A DNA stretch of 34,650 nt, from positions 1-34,650 of the forward strand of contig JAFZXF010000013.1 of assembly GCA_017616915.1 (NCBI GenBank), written 5' to 3'. The translations under genes and the position numbers were made by a program. Below the pieces are notes generated by a model. It saw only the letters and a program-made list of their open reading frames with translations, was not told the DNA's origin and made no database searches. This DNA comes from Bacteroidaceae bacterium. GTDB taxonomy: Bacteria; Bacteroidota; Bacteroidia; Bacteroidales; Bacteroidaceae. This document shows positions 8,601 through 16,841 of this stretch, in pieces. The stretch's first letter is position 1, and every line of letters starts with the position of its first letter.

Positions 8601-9938
8601 ATGAATGCACAGAAAGTATTAGAAGATTTGAAGCGTCGTTTCCCCGGAGAGCCCGAATACCATCAGGCCGTGGAAGAAGTATTGGGAACCATTGAAGAAG
8701 AATACAACAAGCACCCTGAGTTTGAGCGTGCCAACCTCATTGAGCGCCTATGTATCCCCGATCGCATATATACCTTCCGCGTAAGCTGGCAGGATGACAA
8801 GGGCAATATCCAGACTAATATGGGTTATCGTGTGCAGCACAATAATGCCATTGGTCCCTACAAGGGCGGTATCCGTTTCCACGCTTCCGTTAACCTCGGC
8901 ATACTTAAGTTTCTCGCCTTTGAGCAAACCTTCAAGAATTCCCTTACCACTCTGCCCATGGGCGGTGCCAAGGGTGGTAGCGACTTCTCGCCCCGCGGCA
9001 AGAGCAATGCCGAGGTGATGCGTTTCTGTCAGGCCTTCATGCTTGAGCTCACCCGCAATATCGGTCCCGATGTTGATGTTCCTGCCGGTGATATCGGCGT
9101 AGGTGGTCGTGAAGTTGGCTTTATGTTTGGTATGTATAAGAAGCTCACCCACGAGTTCAGCGGTGTCCTCACTGGCAAGGGTCGCGAATTTGGCGGTTCC
9201 CTCATTCGTCCCGAGGCTACTGGCTATGGTAATGTTTATTTCCTCCAGGAGATGCTCAAAACCCGTGGTGACAGCATAGAGGGCAAGACAGTCCTCATCT
9301 CCGGTGCCGGCAATGTGGCCCAGTACACCGCTGAGAAGGTGCTGCAGCTCGGTGGCAAGGTGCTCACCATGAGTGACTCCGACGGCTATATCTACGATCC
9401 TGACGGCATTGATCGCGCTAAACTCGACTATATCATGGAGCTTAAGAATATCTATCGTGGCCGCATCCGTGAGTATATTGACCATTATCCCACCGCAAAA
9501 TATGTTGCAGGTCAGAAGCCCTGGAACGAGAAGGCGGATATCGCTCTTCCTTCTGCCACCCAGAACGAGATTAGCGAGGAAGCCGCTGCGACACTTGTTA
9601 ACAACGGAGTCATTGCCGTCAGCGAAGGCGCCAATATGCCTTCCACCCCAGGAGCTATCCGCGTGTTCCAACGTGCCAAGATTCTCTATGCTCCTGGCAA
9701 GGCAGCCAATGCAGGCGGCGTGAGCGTTAGCGGTCTTGAGATGAGCCAAAACTCTGAGCGTCTTTCTTGGACTGCCGAGGAGGTTGACCGTCGTCTTCAC
9801 ATCATCATGGAAGATATACATGCCAACTGCCTCAAGTATGGCACCGAGCCCGATGGTTATGTTAACTACGTGAAGGGCGCAAATGTCGCCGGCTTCATGA
9901 AGGTTGCCAAGGCCATGATGGCACAGGGCATCGTCTAA
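8601..9938 (+). CDS. gdhA: NADP-type glutamate dehydrogenase
   Basis: This enzyme interconverts 2-oxoglutarate plus ammonium and glutamate in the cytoplasm, the main ammonium-assimilating route in many Bacteroidales. The 445-aa length is standard for the hexameric small GDH. GPYKGGIRF (85-93) binds substrate, LPMGGAKGG carries catalytic K124, and GAGNVA at 235-240 is the dinucleotide-binding loop. The loop after the second strand reads SDSDG (258-262); a serine where NAD enzymes usually have an acidic residue favours NADPH. It is a monocistron with its own promoter upstream and a terminator-like hairpin downstream. Long open frames on the opposite strand are codon-bias shadows. Confidence 0.96.
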   Translation: MNAQKVLEDLKRRFPGEPEYHQAVEEVLGTIEEEYNKHPEFERANLIERLCIPDRIYTFRVSWQDDKGNIQTNMGYRVQHNNAIGPYKGGIRFHASVNLGILKFLAFEQTFKNSLTTLPMGGAKGGSDFSPRGKSNAEVMRFCQAFMLELTRNIGPDVDVPAGDIGVGGREVGFMFGMYKKLTHEFSGVLTGKGREFGGSLIRPEATGYGNVYFLQEMLKTRGDSIEGKTVLISGAGNVAQYTAEKVLQLGGKVLTMSDSDGYIYDPDGIDRAKLDYIMELKNIYRGRIREYIDHYPTAKYVAGQKPWNEKADIALPSATQNEISEEAAATLVNNGVIAVSEGANMPSTPGAIRVFQRAKILYAPGKAANAGGVSVSGLEMSQNSERLSWTAEEVDRRLHIIMEDIHANCLKYGTEPDGYVNYVKGANVAGFMKVAKAMMAQGIV

Positions 9939-9943
9939 ATTTT

Positions 9944-10004
9944 GGAACAGGGGACTTGCACTCTTTAGCATCTGTGCGATGGGTACATGTCCCCTGTACC
10001 TTTT
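9944..10004 (+). terminator. Terminator-like hairpin after gdhA
   Basis: ACAGGGGAC (9947-9955) pairs perfectly with GTCCCCTGT (9989-9997). Two further G-C pairs lie outside an A-A mismatch, and a small inner hairpin GCAC/GTGC occupies the 33-nt loop. TTTT follows at 10001-10004. The loop is long for an intrinsic terminator, so it could also be a structured 5' region of the next gene. Confidence 0.5.
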
Positions 10005-10033
10005 AAATGTGGAATATTTAATTAAATCTAAAC

Positions 10034-10720
10034 ATGAAAAGATTTGCTTTTTTCCTGCTCATCCTGAGCCTTCCCATCGGCATTCTAGCCGACAAGAAAT
10101 GCCCCGTCTGCGGTGGCTTAGGTCACGCCTTCGGTCGTAGCGACATTTTCTGCTCCGCTTGCAATGGTAGTGGTCGTGTGCCCCTCTCTGCTTCCGAGCA
10201 GATGCGTGAGGATCGTGATCGTGAGAACTATGCCAATAGCGCCAACAACCTGATGGAGGCCTATAATCTCACCCCCGAAGAGTTTTTTGCCTATGAGGAG
10301 CTCATGAAGCAAGCCATGGAGCAGGTACCCGTCTATCAGACCTGCACCGCGTGCAACGGCACTGGCAACTGTAGCCAGTGTGGTGGCTATATGAATGTGT
10401 CGCTCGACGATGATCTGTGCCGTGTCTGCGGCGGCTCCGGTTGCTGCATCGCCTGTCGTGGTGCTGGTCGTATGACCGTTGGCTATCAGGAGAATCCCAA
10501 CAAGGAGCAACTCATCCAGCGAGCCAAGGAGATTCTCACCCATGGCTCTGCTCATCCCGAGGGCTACAACAACCCTGGTGTCGTGACCTCTTCCGATAAC
10601 TCCTTTGGCGATTTCGACCCCTCCGCTCGCAGTAAAGGAGTTCCCGTCGGCACCATCATCCTGTCAATCCTCGGTGTTGCCGCCCTCGGTTTTATCGGTT
10701 ATAAACTATTTAAGAAATAA
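10034..10720 (+). CDS. Membrane-anchored protein with DnaJ-like CxxCxGxG zinc motifs
   Basis: The 228-aa protein begins with a signal peptide (MKRFAFFLLILSLPIGILA) and ends with a transmembrane segment (TIILSILGVAALGFIGYKLF) and a short basic tail. The region between should therefore be periplasmic. Cysteine clusters CPVCGGLGHAFG, CSACNGSGRV, CTACNGTGNCSQCGG and CRVCGGSGCCIACRGAGR resemble the zinc-binding repeats of DnaJ/Hsp40 but without a J domain. The two halves of cysteines are split by a roughly 55-residue polar segment. The function is not known; a zinc-dependent folding or redox helper in the envelope is only a guess. It is convergent with tcdA. Confidence 0.75.
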   Translation: MKRFAFFLLILSLPIGILADKKCPVCGGLGHAFGRSDIFCSACNGSGRVPLSASEQMREDRDRENYANSANNLMEAYNLTPEEFFAYEELMKQAMEQVPVYQTCTACNGTGNCSQCGGYMNVSLDDDLCRVCGGSGCCIACRGAGRMTVGYQENPNKEQLIQRAKEILTHGSAHPEGYNNPGVVTSSDNSFGDFDPSARSKGVPVGTIILSILGVAALGFIGYKLFKK

Positions 10721-10804
10721 ATAGGAATGATGGGATAGTCCCAACGCTCATAATATCGGGGTTATTTGTAATACAGTTTGGAAGATATGGCATATTTTTT
10801 GCCC
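10721..10804. other. Convergent spacer between the CxxCxGxG gene and tcdA
   Basis: A small palindrome TGGGATAGTCCCA (10731-10743) lies just after the plus-strand stop, but no T-run follows. I see no convincing terminator for either gene. Confidence 0.35.
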
Positions 10805-11503
10805 CTAGTTGCTAACGGTATCCTGTATTACTAATCCGGCGAGCATGAAACCGAAGATAGCGGTAATATGAACTATTGTGCCGTTACCCCTATCATCAGG
10901 GTTAATGGTTTTCTTGTTCTCTAATAACTCGTCAGAATAGACGCATTGGAACTTGTGTATGGGGTACTGGCTGTCGCGTTTGAAACGCTTGCGGAGGGCA
11001 CGTGCTAGAGGGTCGCCCTTTATTTTCCAAAACTCAGTAATTTTAATACGTGTGGGGTCGAGTTTGAGGGCTGCCCCCATCGAGGAGAAGAACTTAGCAT
11101 TGGTCTTTGTGCCCATCAGGATGAGTTGCGCTTTGTCTTTCAGCGAGTCGATGGCATCGATGATATAGTCATAGGTGTCCAGTTCGAAACTCTTAGCGGT
11201 CTCTGCCGTGAAGATCTGTTGCAGGGCGGTGATCTCTGCCGAGGGATTGATGCTCAGTAGACGCTCCTTGAGGGCATCCACCTTTACCTGTCCCACGGTC
11301 GTCGTCGTCGCCATCAACTGACGGTTGATATTGGTGATGCACACACGGTCGGAGTCGACAATTGTCAACTTCCTGATGCCGCTGCGCACCAGGCTCTCAG
11401 CACACCAAGAGCCCACGCCGCCCACACCAAAGATAATCACGCGCTTTTCAGCGATGCGGTTAATCGCGTCGTCACCTAGTAGGAGTTCCATCCTACTAAA
11501 CAT
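10805..11503 (-). CDS. tcdA: tRNA threonylcarbamoyladenosine dehydratase (ThiF/E1-like)
   Basis: TcdA uses ATP to convert t6A37 of ANN-decoding tRNAs to the cyclic form. The protein has the E1-like Rossmann fold: FGVGGVGSW at residues 25-33, D50 at the strand end, the NINRQ motif at 58-62, and the dehydratase-type segment PIHKFQCVYSDE. A longer frame begins at 11539, but its extra 12 residues are encoded by heptamer repeats. The family normally begins only about 10-25 residues before the glycine loop, so I place the start at ATG 11503 (MFSRMELLLGDD); ATG 11491 is the alternative. The chosen ATG lies within repeat 11501-11520. It is last in the long minus-strand run. Confidence 0.9.
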   Translation of the reverse strand: MFSRMELLLGDDAINRIAEKRVIIFGVGGVGSWCAESLVRSGIRKLTIVDSDRVCITNINRQLMATTTTVGQVKVDALKERLLSINPSAEITALQQIFTAETAKSFELDTYDYIIDAIDSLKDKAQLILMGTKTNAKFFSSMGAALKLDPTRIKITEFWKIKGDPLARALRKRFKRDSQYPIHKFQCVYSDELLENKKTINPDDRGNGTIVHITAIFGFMLAGLVIQDTVSN

Positions 11504-11550
11504 TGAGCATCGGGCATTATTTAAATCCTGTTTGAGCATTGAAGATTATT
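11501..11550. repeat. Heptamer micro-repeats at the TamL-like/tcdA junction
   Basis: CATTGAG-CATCGGG-CATTATT (11501-11521) and GAGCATTGAAGATTATT (11534-11550) are two stretches of the 7-bp family. The first contains the tcdA ATG; the second runs into the stop codon of the TamL-like gene. Confidence 0.65.
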
Positions 11551-13822
11551 AGAATGGCAGACCTACGGCAAAGTGGAATGTGAAATCGCGGGAAAACTTG
11601 GGATGAAGTAGGGGCAAATAGCCATGACTGCTAGTAGGGTAGGCTGGATTGACGGCTTTCATGGCCATGTCGAAGCGAAGGATGAAATAGTCGAGGTTGA
11701 AGCGGAGCCCCCATCCGTAAGAGGCGGCTATCTGATGCCAGAATTTGTCCCAATGGAACTGCCCGCCGCTACCGGTGGCATCGTAGCAGCGAGTGGTCCA
11801 TATGTTGCCAGCATCAACATAAAGAGCACCGTTTAGTTTCCAGAAGAGTTGGGTGCGCAACTCCACACTAGCGAGCAACTTGAGGTTACCGGTTTGGTTG
11901 ATGAAATCGACTTTGCCGTCTTCGCCAATATAGTTGCCTGGACCGAGTTCGCGTACCGACCAACCGCGCACTCCGTTGGCACCGCCGCCAAAGTAGCGCT
12001 TCTCAAAGGGCACTATGGTGCTGTTGCCGTATGGCTGTGCTATGCCGAAAGCTCCATGCAGGGCAATGGAGTTGCGTGAGTTGAGGGGCAGTGAGCGTGC
12101 GTAGTCGATGTCGAACTTGAGGTACTGTGCGAATGCCACATCGAATAGGGTGTATTGGTTGTCCTTATCCTTATGAAACGACATGGGGCGTGCAAGTGCG
12201 TATAGGAGATTGCCAGCCGACTCTATCGACCACTGAAGGCGGGTGCTGACACCGCTGCGATTGGATTTGGGCGGAGCCCAAGTGTGGCTATAGGTGGAGT
12301 TGAGTATGAGCAGGTTCTCGTAAGCGTAGCGTATCAGAGCTGAGCGGTAACTCGTCGATTCGAGGTATTCTTGGCGGAAAGTCTGGGATATCCACGGCAT
12401 ATAGACGTAGTTGAGGCTGGGAATGTCAAGGCGGTTACGTACGGTACCTGCTCCGCTGACCCATTGGTAGTTCCACAGGGCTGTAAGCACGCGGCGGTGG
12501 AACTCGGGGCGCTCTTGAGTGTCGAATTGGAGCGAGAGGGAGGTGGATGCGGATTGTGCACTGACTGTTACCCATTGCCCGTTACTCATTTTCCGTTTTC
12601 CATTGGTATGGTGGAATGGTATGATTAGGCGAGGGAAGGTGAGCTTAGTCTCTAATGCCACCTCGATATAGTTTTGGTTGGTGTAGCCCTCGAGTCCGGT
12701 AATGGCTTCGTATGCTGTTTTGAGGCGGGTGGTCCATACTTCAGCGCCACGAAAGAGGTTGCGATTTGTATAGGCGAGGTTGGCGGCCATACCGAGGTTG
12801 CCTGCGGTATTGGTGCCTTCAAGTTCTATACCAAGTGTGTTTGTCTTGCGCGGCAGGATGTTGATGATGCAGTCGAGCAGTGCGGAGTCTGTTTCCTGAG
12901 TTTGAATGGAGACGTAGTTGATGGCTTCTAGCGAGGAGAGTGACATATAGGTGCGAGCCACATCGGTTTCGCGGTAAAGATTGCCTGAATGGAGATGGGT
13001 CTTGCTCTGAAGTAGCGATGGGCGGAAGGGTAGTGGAATACTGTCGGTACTGACGGTGTTGATGTTTCGGAGATGATAGATGGTAGTTTGGGGATTGATT
13101 ATTGAAGATTGACCATTATCAGTTTGATGATATAGGTGAATGGCTACGTTGTAAGGGCCGGCAAGGGTGTCGATTTCGTAGCGGATAGAAGCCTTGAGTG
13201 CATGATAGTAGCCGTGGTTGTGAAGCATATTGGTGATGCGGGTGCGCTCCTTATCGAGCAGCGATGCATCGCAGAGCATGCCGGGCTTGAGATGCGACTC
13301 GGAGATACTGAGGAGAATGAGGCTGTCGATGGCAGGATGGTCGGCGGAGTAGGTAATAGAACTGACCTTATAGGGCGTACCAGGATGAATGGTGTAGTGC
13401 ACTTTGACCTTGCGAGGATTGGCCTTGGGACTGACCGTGGTGCTGACTGTAGCACCGAGATAGCCCTTATCTTTGAGTGCGAGGGCTATTGCATTTTGCG
13501 AGTTGACAGTCTGCTGCGGACTGTAGATGACAGGCGGTTCACCGATGCGCTGCCAAAAGCGGTTAGAGGCTTTAGTGGTGTCAGTGCCGGAGACACAATA
13601 AAGGCCGAGTGGCACTTTGAGGAGGTTGAACCATTTAGAGTTGGGTTGCTGGCGCACATAGAGGTTGTAGGCAGATGCATCAACATCACGGCTGTCACTG
13701 CTGAGCTTGACGGAGGTAAGCAGCTGGTCGTTCTCTCCAAGGAATTTCTCCGACGAACAGGAGGAGAGAATCAATATAGCGATGACGAGTCTTATTAGAT
13801 ATCTATGTGTAAAAGAGAGCAT
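11549..13822 (-). CDS. Omp85-family outer-membrane lipoprotein, TamL-like
   Basis: This 757-aa protein belongs to the BamA/TamA superfamily, which inserts or exports outer-membrane and surface proteins. The frame is open further upstream, but the ATG at 13822 gives a clear lipoprotein signal, RLVIAILILSSC with C22, and starts only 4 nt after the preceding gene stops. POTRA-like modules occupy the first half (e.g. HPGTPYKVSSITYSADH), and a beta barrel ends at the C-terminal FTFHFAVGLPF, with the terminal phenylalanine typical of barrels. A lipid-anchored TamA homologue is the Bacteroidota TamL type. A tamB partner is not present nearby. Two heptamer repeats (12572-12606 and 13093-13120) lie in frame, giving NGKRKMSNGQW and NGQSSIINP. 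Confidence 0.88.
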   Translation of the reverse strand: MLSFTHRYLIRLVIAILILSSCSSEKFLGENDQLLTSVKLSSDSRDVDASAYNLYVRQQPNSKWFNLLKVPLGLYCVSGTDTTKASNRFWQRIGEPPVIYSPQQTVNSQNAIALALKDKGYLGATVSTTVSPKANPRKVKVHYTIHPGTPYKVSSITYSADHPAIDSLILLSISESHLKPGMLCDASLLDKERTRITNMLHNHGYYHALKASIRYEIDTLAGPYNVAIHLYHQTDNGQSSIINPQTTIYHLRNINTVSTDSIPLPFRPSLLQSKTHLHSGNLYRETDVARTYMSLSSLEAINYVSIQTQETDSALLDCIINILPRKTNTLGIELEGTNTAGNLGMAANLAYTNRNLFRGAEVWTTRLKTAYEAITGLEGYTNQNYIEVALETKLTFPRLIIPFHHTNGKRKMSNGQWVTVSAQSASTSLSLQFDTQERPEFHRRVLTALWNYQWVSGAGTVRNRLDIPSLNYVYMPWISQTFRQEYLESTSYRSALIRYAYENLLILNSTYSHTWAPPKSNRSGVSTRLQWSIESAGNLLYALARPMSFHKDKDNQYTLFDVAFAQYLKFDIDYARSLPLNSRNSIALHGAFGIAQPYGNSTIVPFEKRYFGGGANGVRGWSVRELGPGNYIGEDGKVDFINQTGNLKLLASVELRTQLFWKLNGALYVDAGNIWTTRCYDATGSGGQFHWDKFWHQIAASYGWGLRFNLDYFILRFDMAMKAVNPAYPTSSHGYLPLLHPKFSRDFTFHFAVGLPF
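12572..12606 (-). repeat. Five in-frame heptamers inside the TamL-like gene (barrel region)
   Basis: CCATTGC, CCGTTAC, TCATTTT, CCGTTTT and CCATTGG are five consecutive degenerate heptamers. The strand read as protein encodes NGKRKMSNGQW between two predicted beta strands, so it is probably a loop. Confidence 0.75.
13093..13120 (-). repeat. Four in-frame heptamers inside the TamL-like gene (POTRA region)
   Basis: GATTGAT, TATTGAA, GATTGAC and CATTATC are tandem members of the same family, encoding DNGQSSIINP. Confidence 0.7.
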
Positions 13823-13826
13823 TGGG

Positions 13827-15038
13827 TTAATATTCCGTGGAAGCTTTGATAAGTTCAGTGGGGTTGGTGACGAGTGGCACATGGAGACGTTTATTGTCTT
13901 GACGGCGGGCATGAGCACTACATGTGAAATGGATAACGGCAATGGCGAAGAAGAGGATGACTGCGATAATAGACCATTGACCATTGACCACTGACCATTG
14001 ATTTGGGGTGATGCCGGAGTTGGGATTTAAGTTATGCAGAAAGCCTAGGCCCAGTTTGGCGCATAATGCAGGGAATTGCTCGATGAGCACTCCTGCTGCG
14101 AGTGTGAGCACTGAGAGTAGGAAAAGGCCTGCGAGACGGGTCTTATAGCCGCGTCTAAGTTTGACAGAGCGCGGCAATTGTCTAGCAGCTTTAAGTGTTT
14201 GTTGTCTCTCGGTGTTCCATAGTTCGCGGATAGGTGGTAGCACCGTCTCGACTTGTGCATCGGGCATGGTAAGGAAGGTCGTCTGGCGCGGTATGGCATT
14301 GCTGGCGGCATAAAGTTGCTCATGGTAGTTGGCAATGTGGAGCCATTTGCCATATCCTCTGTTGGCAAGGAAATCGGCTTTGTTGAATGTGAAGTTGGAG
14401 GGCTCAGCTCCAATGGGTGTTCGCTTGCCACTATTAATTGCGTTGTAGTTAAGTAGTTGCCTGTGTCGATACCAACGGGCGGCTTTGCGTTCCCATGAGG
14501 CAGAATAATAACCGTAGTAGTGGTTGTAGCCAATGCAGAGGCGATTGCCCTTAGCAATGGCTTCAGCAATGCTGAGCAGCCAAAGGTCGGTTTTAGGTGT
14601 GGAATTGGGTCGGAGGAGTACTATCCAATCTTTTCGTGATGCTCTGATGCCGAGCGTTACGGCCATAGACATATGGAGGAGTCCATGGGTATTGCGTGGC
14701 AGACGAGTGCTACGCAGGAGGTTGGGATGCTGAGCGGCGGCACGCTTAATAACGTCAGCAGTCTCATCGGTGGAAGCATTGTCAACCACAACTATTTCGA
14801 AATCGGGGTACTGCTGACGAACTACTTTGTCGATAGCTATTTGGAGCATGTGGTCGGAGTCGTGAGTGATGATTACGATGGATATCGATGGCAAGGTGGC
14901 ATTACTAAGCTCTTCTTTGGTGGGTGGCACTAATTGGCGTGGTACCTTAATGGAGGTGTGAGCATGCCACCATAGCAGTACGTATATAATTAGCAGCAAT
15001 AGGGCTGCGGCGAGAATCAGGAATTGGAGGCTGGGCAT
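13827..15038 (-). CDS. Membrane-bound glycosyltransferase 2-like protein lacking a clear DxD
   Basis: The 403-aa protein begins with a transmembrane segment (FLILAAALLLLIIYVLLWW). A GT-A fold follows (ISIVIITHDSDHMLQIAIDKVV at about 52-73, IVVVDNASTDETADVI at about 82-97), and two C-terminal membrane spans (LAGLFLLSVLTLAAGVLI and IIAVILFFAIAVIHFTC). The frame stays open to 15209, but ATG 15038 fits the membrane anchor and lies 10 nt after the methyltransferase stop. Where family 2 enzymes normally carry DxD, this reads VLLRPNSTPKTDLW (about 140-153), so metal binding and activity are uncertain. Heptamer repeats encode NQWSVVNGQWSI between the last two spans. It lies 4 nt upstream of the TamL-like gene. 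Confidence 0.8.
   Translation of the reverse strand: MPSLQFLILAAALLLLIIYVLLWWHAHTSIKVPRQLVPPTKEELSNATLPSISIVIITHDSDHMLQIAIDKVVRQQYPDFEIVVVDNASTDETADVIKRAAAQHPNLLRSTRLPRNTHGLLHMSMAVTLGIRASRKDWIVLLRPNSTPKTDLWLLSIAEAIAKGNRLCIGYNHYYGYYSASWERKAARWYRHRQLLNYNAINSGKRTPIGAEPSNFTFNKADFLANRGYGKWLHIANYHEQLYAASNAIPRQTTFLTMPDAQVETVLPPIRELWNTERQQTLKAARQLPRSVKLRRGYKTRLAGLFLLSVLTLAAGVLIEQFPALCAKLGLGFLHNLNPNSGITPNQWSVVNGQWSIIAVILFFAIAVIHFTCSAHARRQDNKRLHVPLVTNPTELIKASTEY
13972..14006 (-). repeat. Five in-frame GACCATT heptamers in the glycosyltransferase-like gene
   Basis: GACCATT, GACCATT, GACCACT, GACCATT and GATTTGG are tandem. It is the cleanest coding example of the 7-bp family; because 7 is not a multiple of 3, a change of one copy would shift the frame. 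Confidence 0.8.
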
Positions 15039-15048
15039 AGTATAATAG

Positions 15049-15840
15049 TTATTTATTCGGTTTATTGGAGCGACGGCGGAACTCAGCGCATGTGATGGCG
15101 GTGGCGATGCCGACGTTGAGACTCTCAATCGCTGGTGTAGTGTTGGTGGGGAAATGAGGTATGTATAGGGAGCGATGGAGGTGTGCTCGCACTTCAGGAC
15201 TGATGCCATTGCCCTCGTTGCCCATCACGATGATGCCACCAGTTGTAAGCGGAGCTTCGTAGATATTCTCACTGTTGGAATCGAGGAGTGTACCGTATAC
15301 AGTGACACCCTCTGGAACCGAGTCAAGAAATTGCGGCAGCGGAGTGTAGATAACGGGTGTCTTGCCTATAGCCCCCATAGTAGCCTGCACCACTTTGGGA
15401 GAGTAGATGTCGGCGGTGTCGGGTGAACAGACGATGGCTAAGATGCCAAACCACGAGGCAATGCGGAGTATGGTGCCGAGATTGCCAGGATCTTGGATGG
15501 TATCGAGAGCGAGAACTATTGAACATTGAGGATTATCTATGATTGGTTCGTGTAACTGAAAAATTTTCTTGCGGAAGATGGCGATGACTTGTTGTGGGGT
15601 CTGTTGCAGACTAGCCTTGGTGAGTTCGTCGGGAGTGACGACCTCGGTCTCTACATCGGGTGATAGCAATACGCGATTAGACGTTAACCATTCAGCAGTA
15701 GCGGCGATGTAAGTGCACTGAAAGGTGTGCAGAAGTTCCTCTACTACCTTAGGTCCCTCGCCAATGAATAGCGAAGTTTGGTCGCGGAATTTCTTGTGCG
15801 CCAGAGAGTGGATAGTCTTTGTCTTTTGTTTGCTAATCAT
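15049..15840 (-). CDS. TrmH/SpoU-family RNA 2'-O-methyltransferase
   Basis: The 263-aa protein is a SPOUT methyltransferase that would use AdoMet to methylate a ribose in rRNA or tRNA. An N-terminal substrate-binding domain (KFRDQTSLFIGEGPKVVEEL) precedes the trefoil-knot domain with its motifs DTIQDPGNLGTILRIASWFG, GIIVMGNEGNGIS and SLNVGIATAITCAEFRRR. The target nucleotide is not evident. Its start overlaps the end of the DUF6057-like gene by 4 nt. Repeat sequence at 15517-15544 encodes IIDNPQCSIV just before the knot domain, at the natural linker. Confidence 0.93.
   Translation of the reverse strand: MISKQKTKTIHSLAHKKFRDQTSLFIGEGPKVVEELLHTFQCTYIAATAEWLTSNRVLLSPDVETEVVTPDELTKASLQQTPQQVIAIFRKKIFQLHEPIIDNPQCSIVLALDTIQDPGNLGTILRIASWFGILAIVCSPDTADIYSPKVVQATMGAIGKTPVIYTPLPQFLDSVPEGVTVYGTLLDSNSENIYEAPLTTGGIIVMGNEGNGISPEVRAHLHRSLYIPHFPTNTTPAIESLNVGIATAITCAEFRRRSNKPNK
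15517..15544 (-). repeat. In-frame heptamers at the interdomain linker of the methyltransferase
   Basis: TATTGAA, CATTGAG, GATTATC and TATGATT occupy the junction between the N-terminal domain and the SPOUT domain. Confidence 0.65.
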
Positions 15841-16841
15841 TTAAACTGTGAATCCTCACTGTTGAAGTAGTGGTAATACCAGAAATAAGTGTCACCATAT
15901 AGTTGACGGCATTTATTAGCGGCTTCTGTGGCATTAGAGTATTTCTGCTTTTCGACCATGAAGTCGTGGTAGTTTGCATCAGTTATCACATCACTGTATT
16001 TTATGGCGGGATTGGCAGTGGTGGAGAGGTAGAGCACTAGTGCTTCTTTGTAGTGACGTGGCAGAGAGGGTGCTTGCAGGTCATAGTACTGCGGCAGCTG
16101 GTTGGCAAACTTGCTTAGTTGCTTGCTGAGCAGGAGATTACATAGTAAAATATCATGAACTGCATCGAGGTCATTGTCAGGGAACTGTATGCGAGTGCCT
16201 GATGCCGGAATTGGATATACAAAGAGCTTGTCGCCTATCTGATGGGTGTGAATCATTGCCTGAGCGCGTAGATTAAAAACGGCGCTGTCAGTGTTGAGTG
16301 ATTTTGCTCCCACAAGCAGTGCATCTTCATATTGGTGGTTGGCGAGCATATTCTCAATTTTATAACGATTATGAGTAAGCTCGTTGGTGTTGCTAAGCAA
16401 TAACGTGGCAATAGTGGCAATGATAATGATGCACAGGTTAGATATGATAGGTGGGCAGTTCAGCAGTGGAGGGCGGATGGATAGCAGTATGAAAACCAGT
16501 ATGAGAATCGCCCCGCCAACTATGCTGGTGGTATCGGGCTGCTCGTTTGCCACAAGGGCAAGGATTATGAGGCTCGGACAAAATGCGAGTGCATACCACT
16601 GCGAAGACATGCGAATGCGGTGGCTGAGAGAGTAGGGTAGCAATGTAAGCACTACGAGCAGACAGATGATTGTAAGCCGTGTGATACCAATGCCGCTATA
16701 GGTGGCAAGGATGAATAAGTGCTGATAATTCCAGTAGCCTACCATGAAGACCAGGAACAATGCCCAACATAGGATTTTCTCGATTGAACATTGATGGGAA
16801 ATAATTCCCAACAGTCTAGATCTTAGTCCAGTTTTAAACAT
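15837..16841 (-). CDS. Integral membrane protein, DUF6057-like
   Basis: The 334-aa protein has four or more hydrophobic spans in its first half (ILCWALFLVFMVGYW, LTIICLLVVLTLLPY, FCPSLIILALVA, AILILVFILLSI, IIIIATIATLLL). A soluble, helical C-terminal half follows, with features resembling TPR-type repeats (YEDALLVGAKSLNTDSAVFNLRAQAMI). It resembles the uncharacterised DUF6057 proteins that sit in similar Bacteroidales clusters; the function is unknown. Its ATG overlaps the glgB stop by 1 nt (TAATG) and its end overlaps the methyltransferase start by 4 nt, suggesting coupled translation. Repeat-derived codons (16782-16802) encode IISHQCSIE before the first span. Confidence 0.7.
   Translation of the reverse strand: MFKTGLRSRLLGIISHQCSIEKILCWALFLVFMVGYWNYQHLFILATYSGIGITRLTIICLLVVLTLLPYSLSHRIRMSSQWYALAFCPSLIILALVANEQPDTTSIVGGAILILVFILLSIRPPLLNCPPIISNLCIIIIATIATLLLSNTNELTHNRYKIENMLANHQYEDALLVGAKSLNTDSAVFNLRAQAMIHTHQIGDKLFVYPIPASGTRIQFPDNDLDAVHDILLCNLLLSKQLSKFANQLPQYYDLQAPSLPRHYKEALVLYLSTTANPAIKYSDVITDANYHDFMVEKQKYSNATEAANKCRQLYGDTYFWYYHYFNSEDSQFK

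Noticed and set aside
8748-9971. Long open frame opposite gdhA, 407 codons on the minus strand
   Set aside because: It mirrors the highly conserved gdhA reading frame, has no recognisable family, and reflects codon bias of the true gene.
11504-11539. N-terminal extension of TcdA starting at 11539
   Set aside because: The added residues are heptamer-encoded and absent from the usual family start, so a start at 11503 is preferred.
13823-13984. N-terminal extension of the TamL-like protein starting at 13984
   Set aside because: It overlaps the upstream gene and repeat array and would bury the lipoprotein signal.
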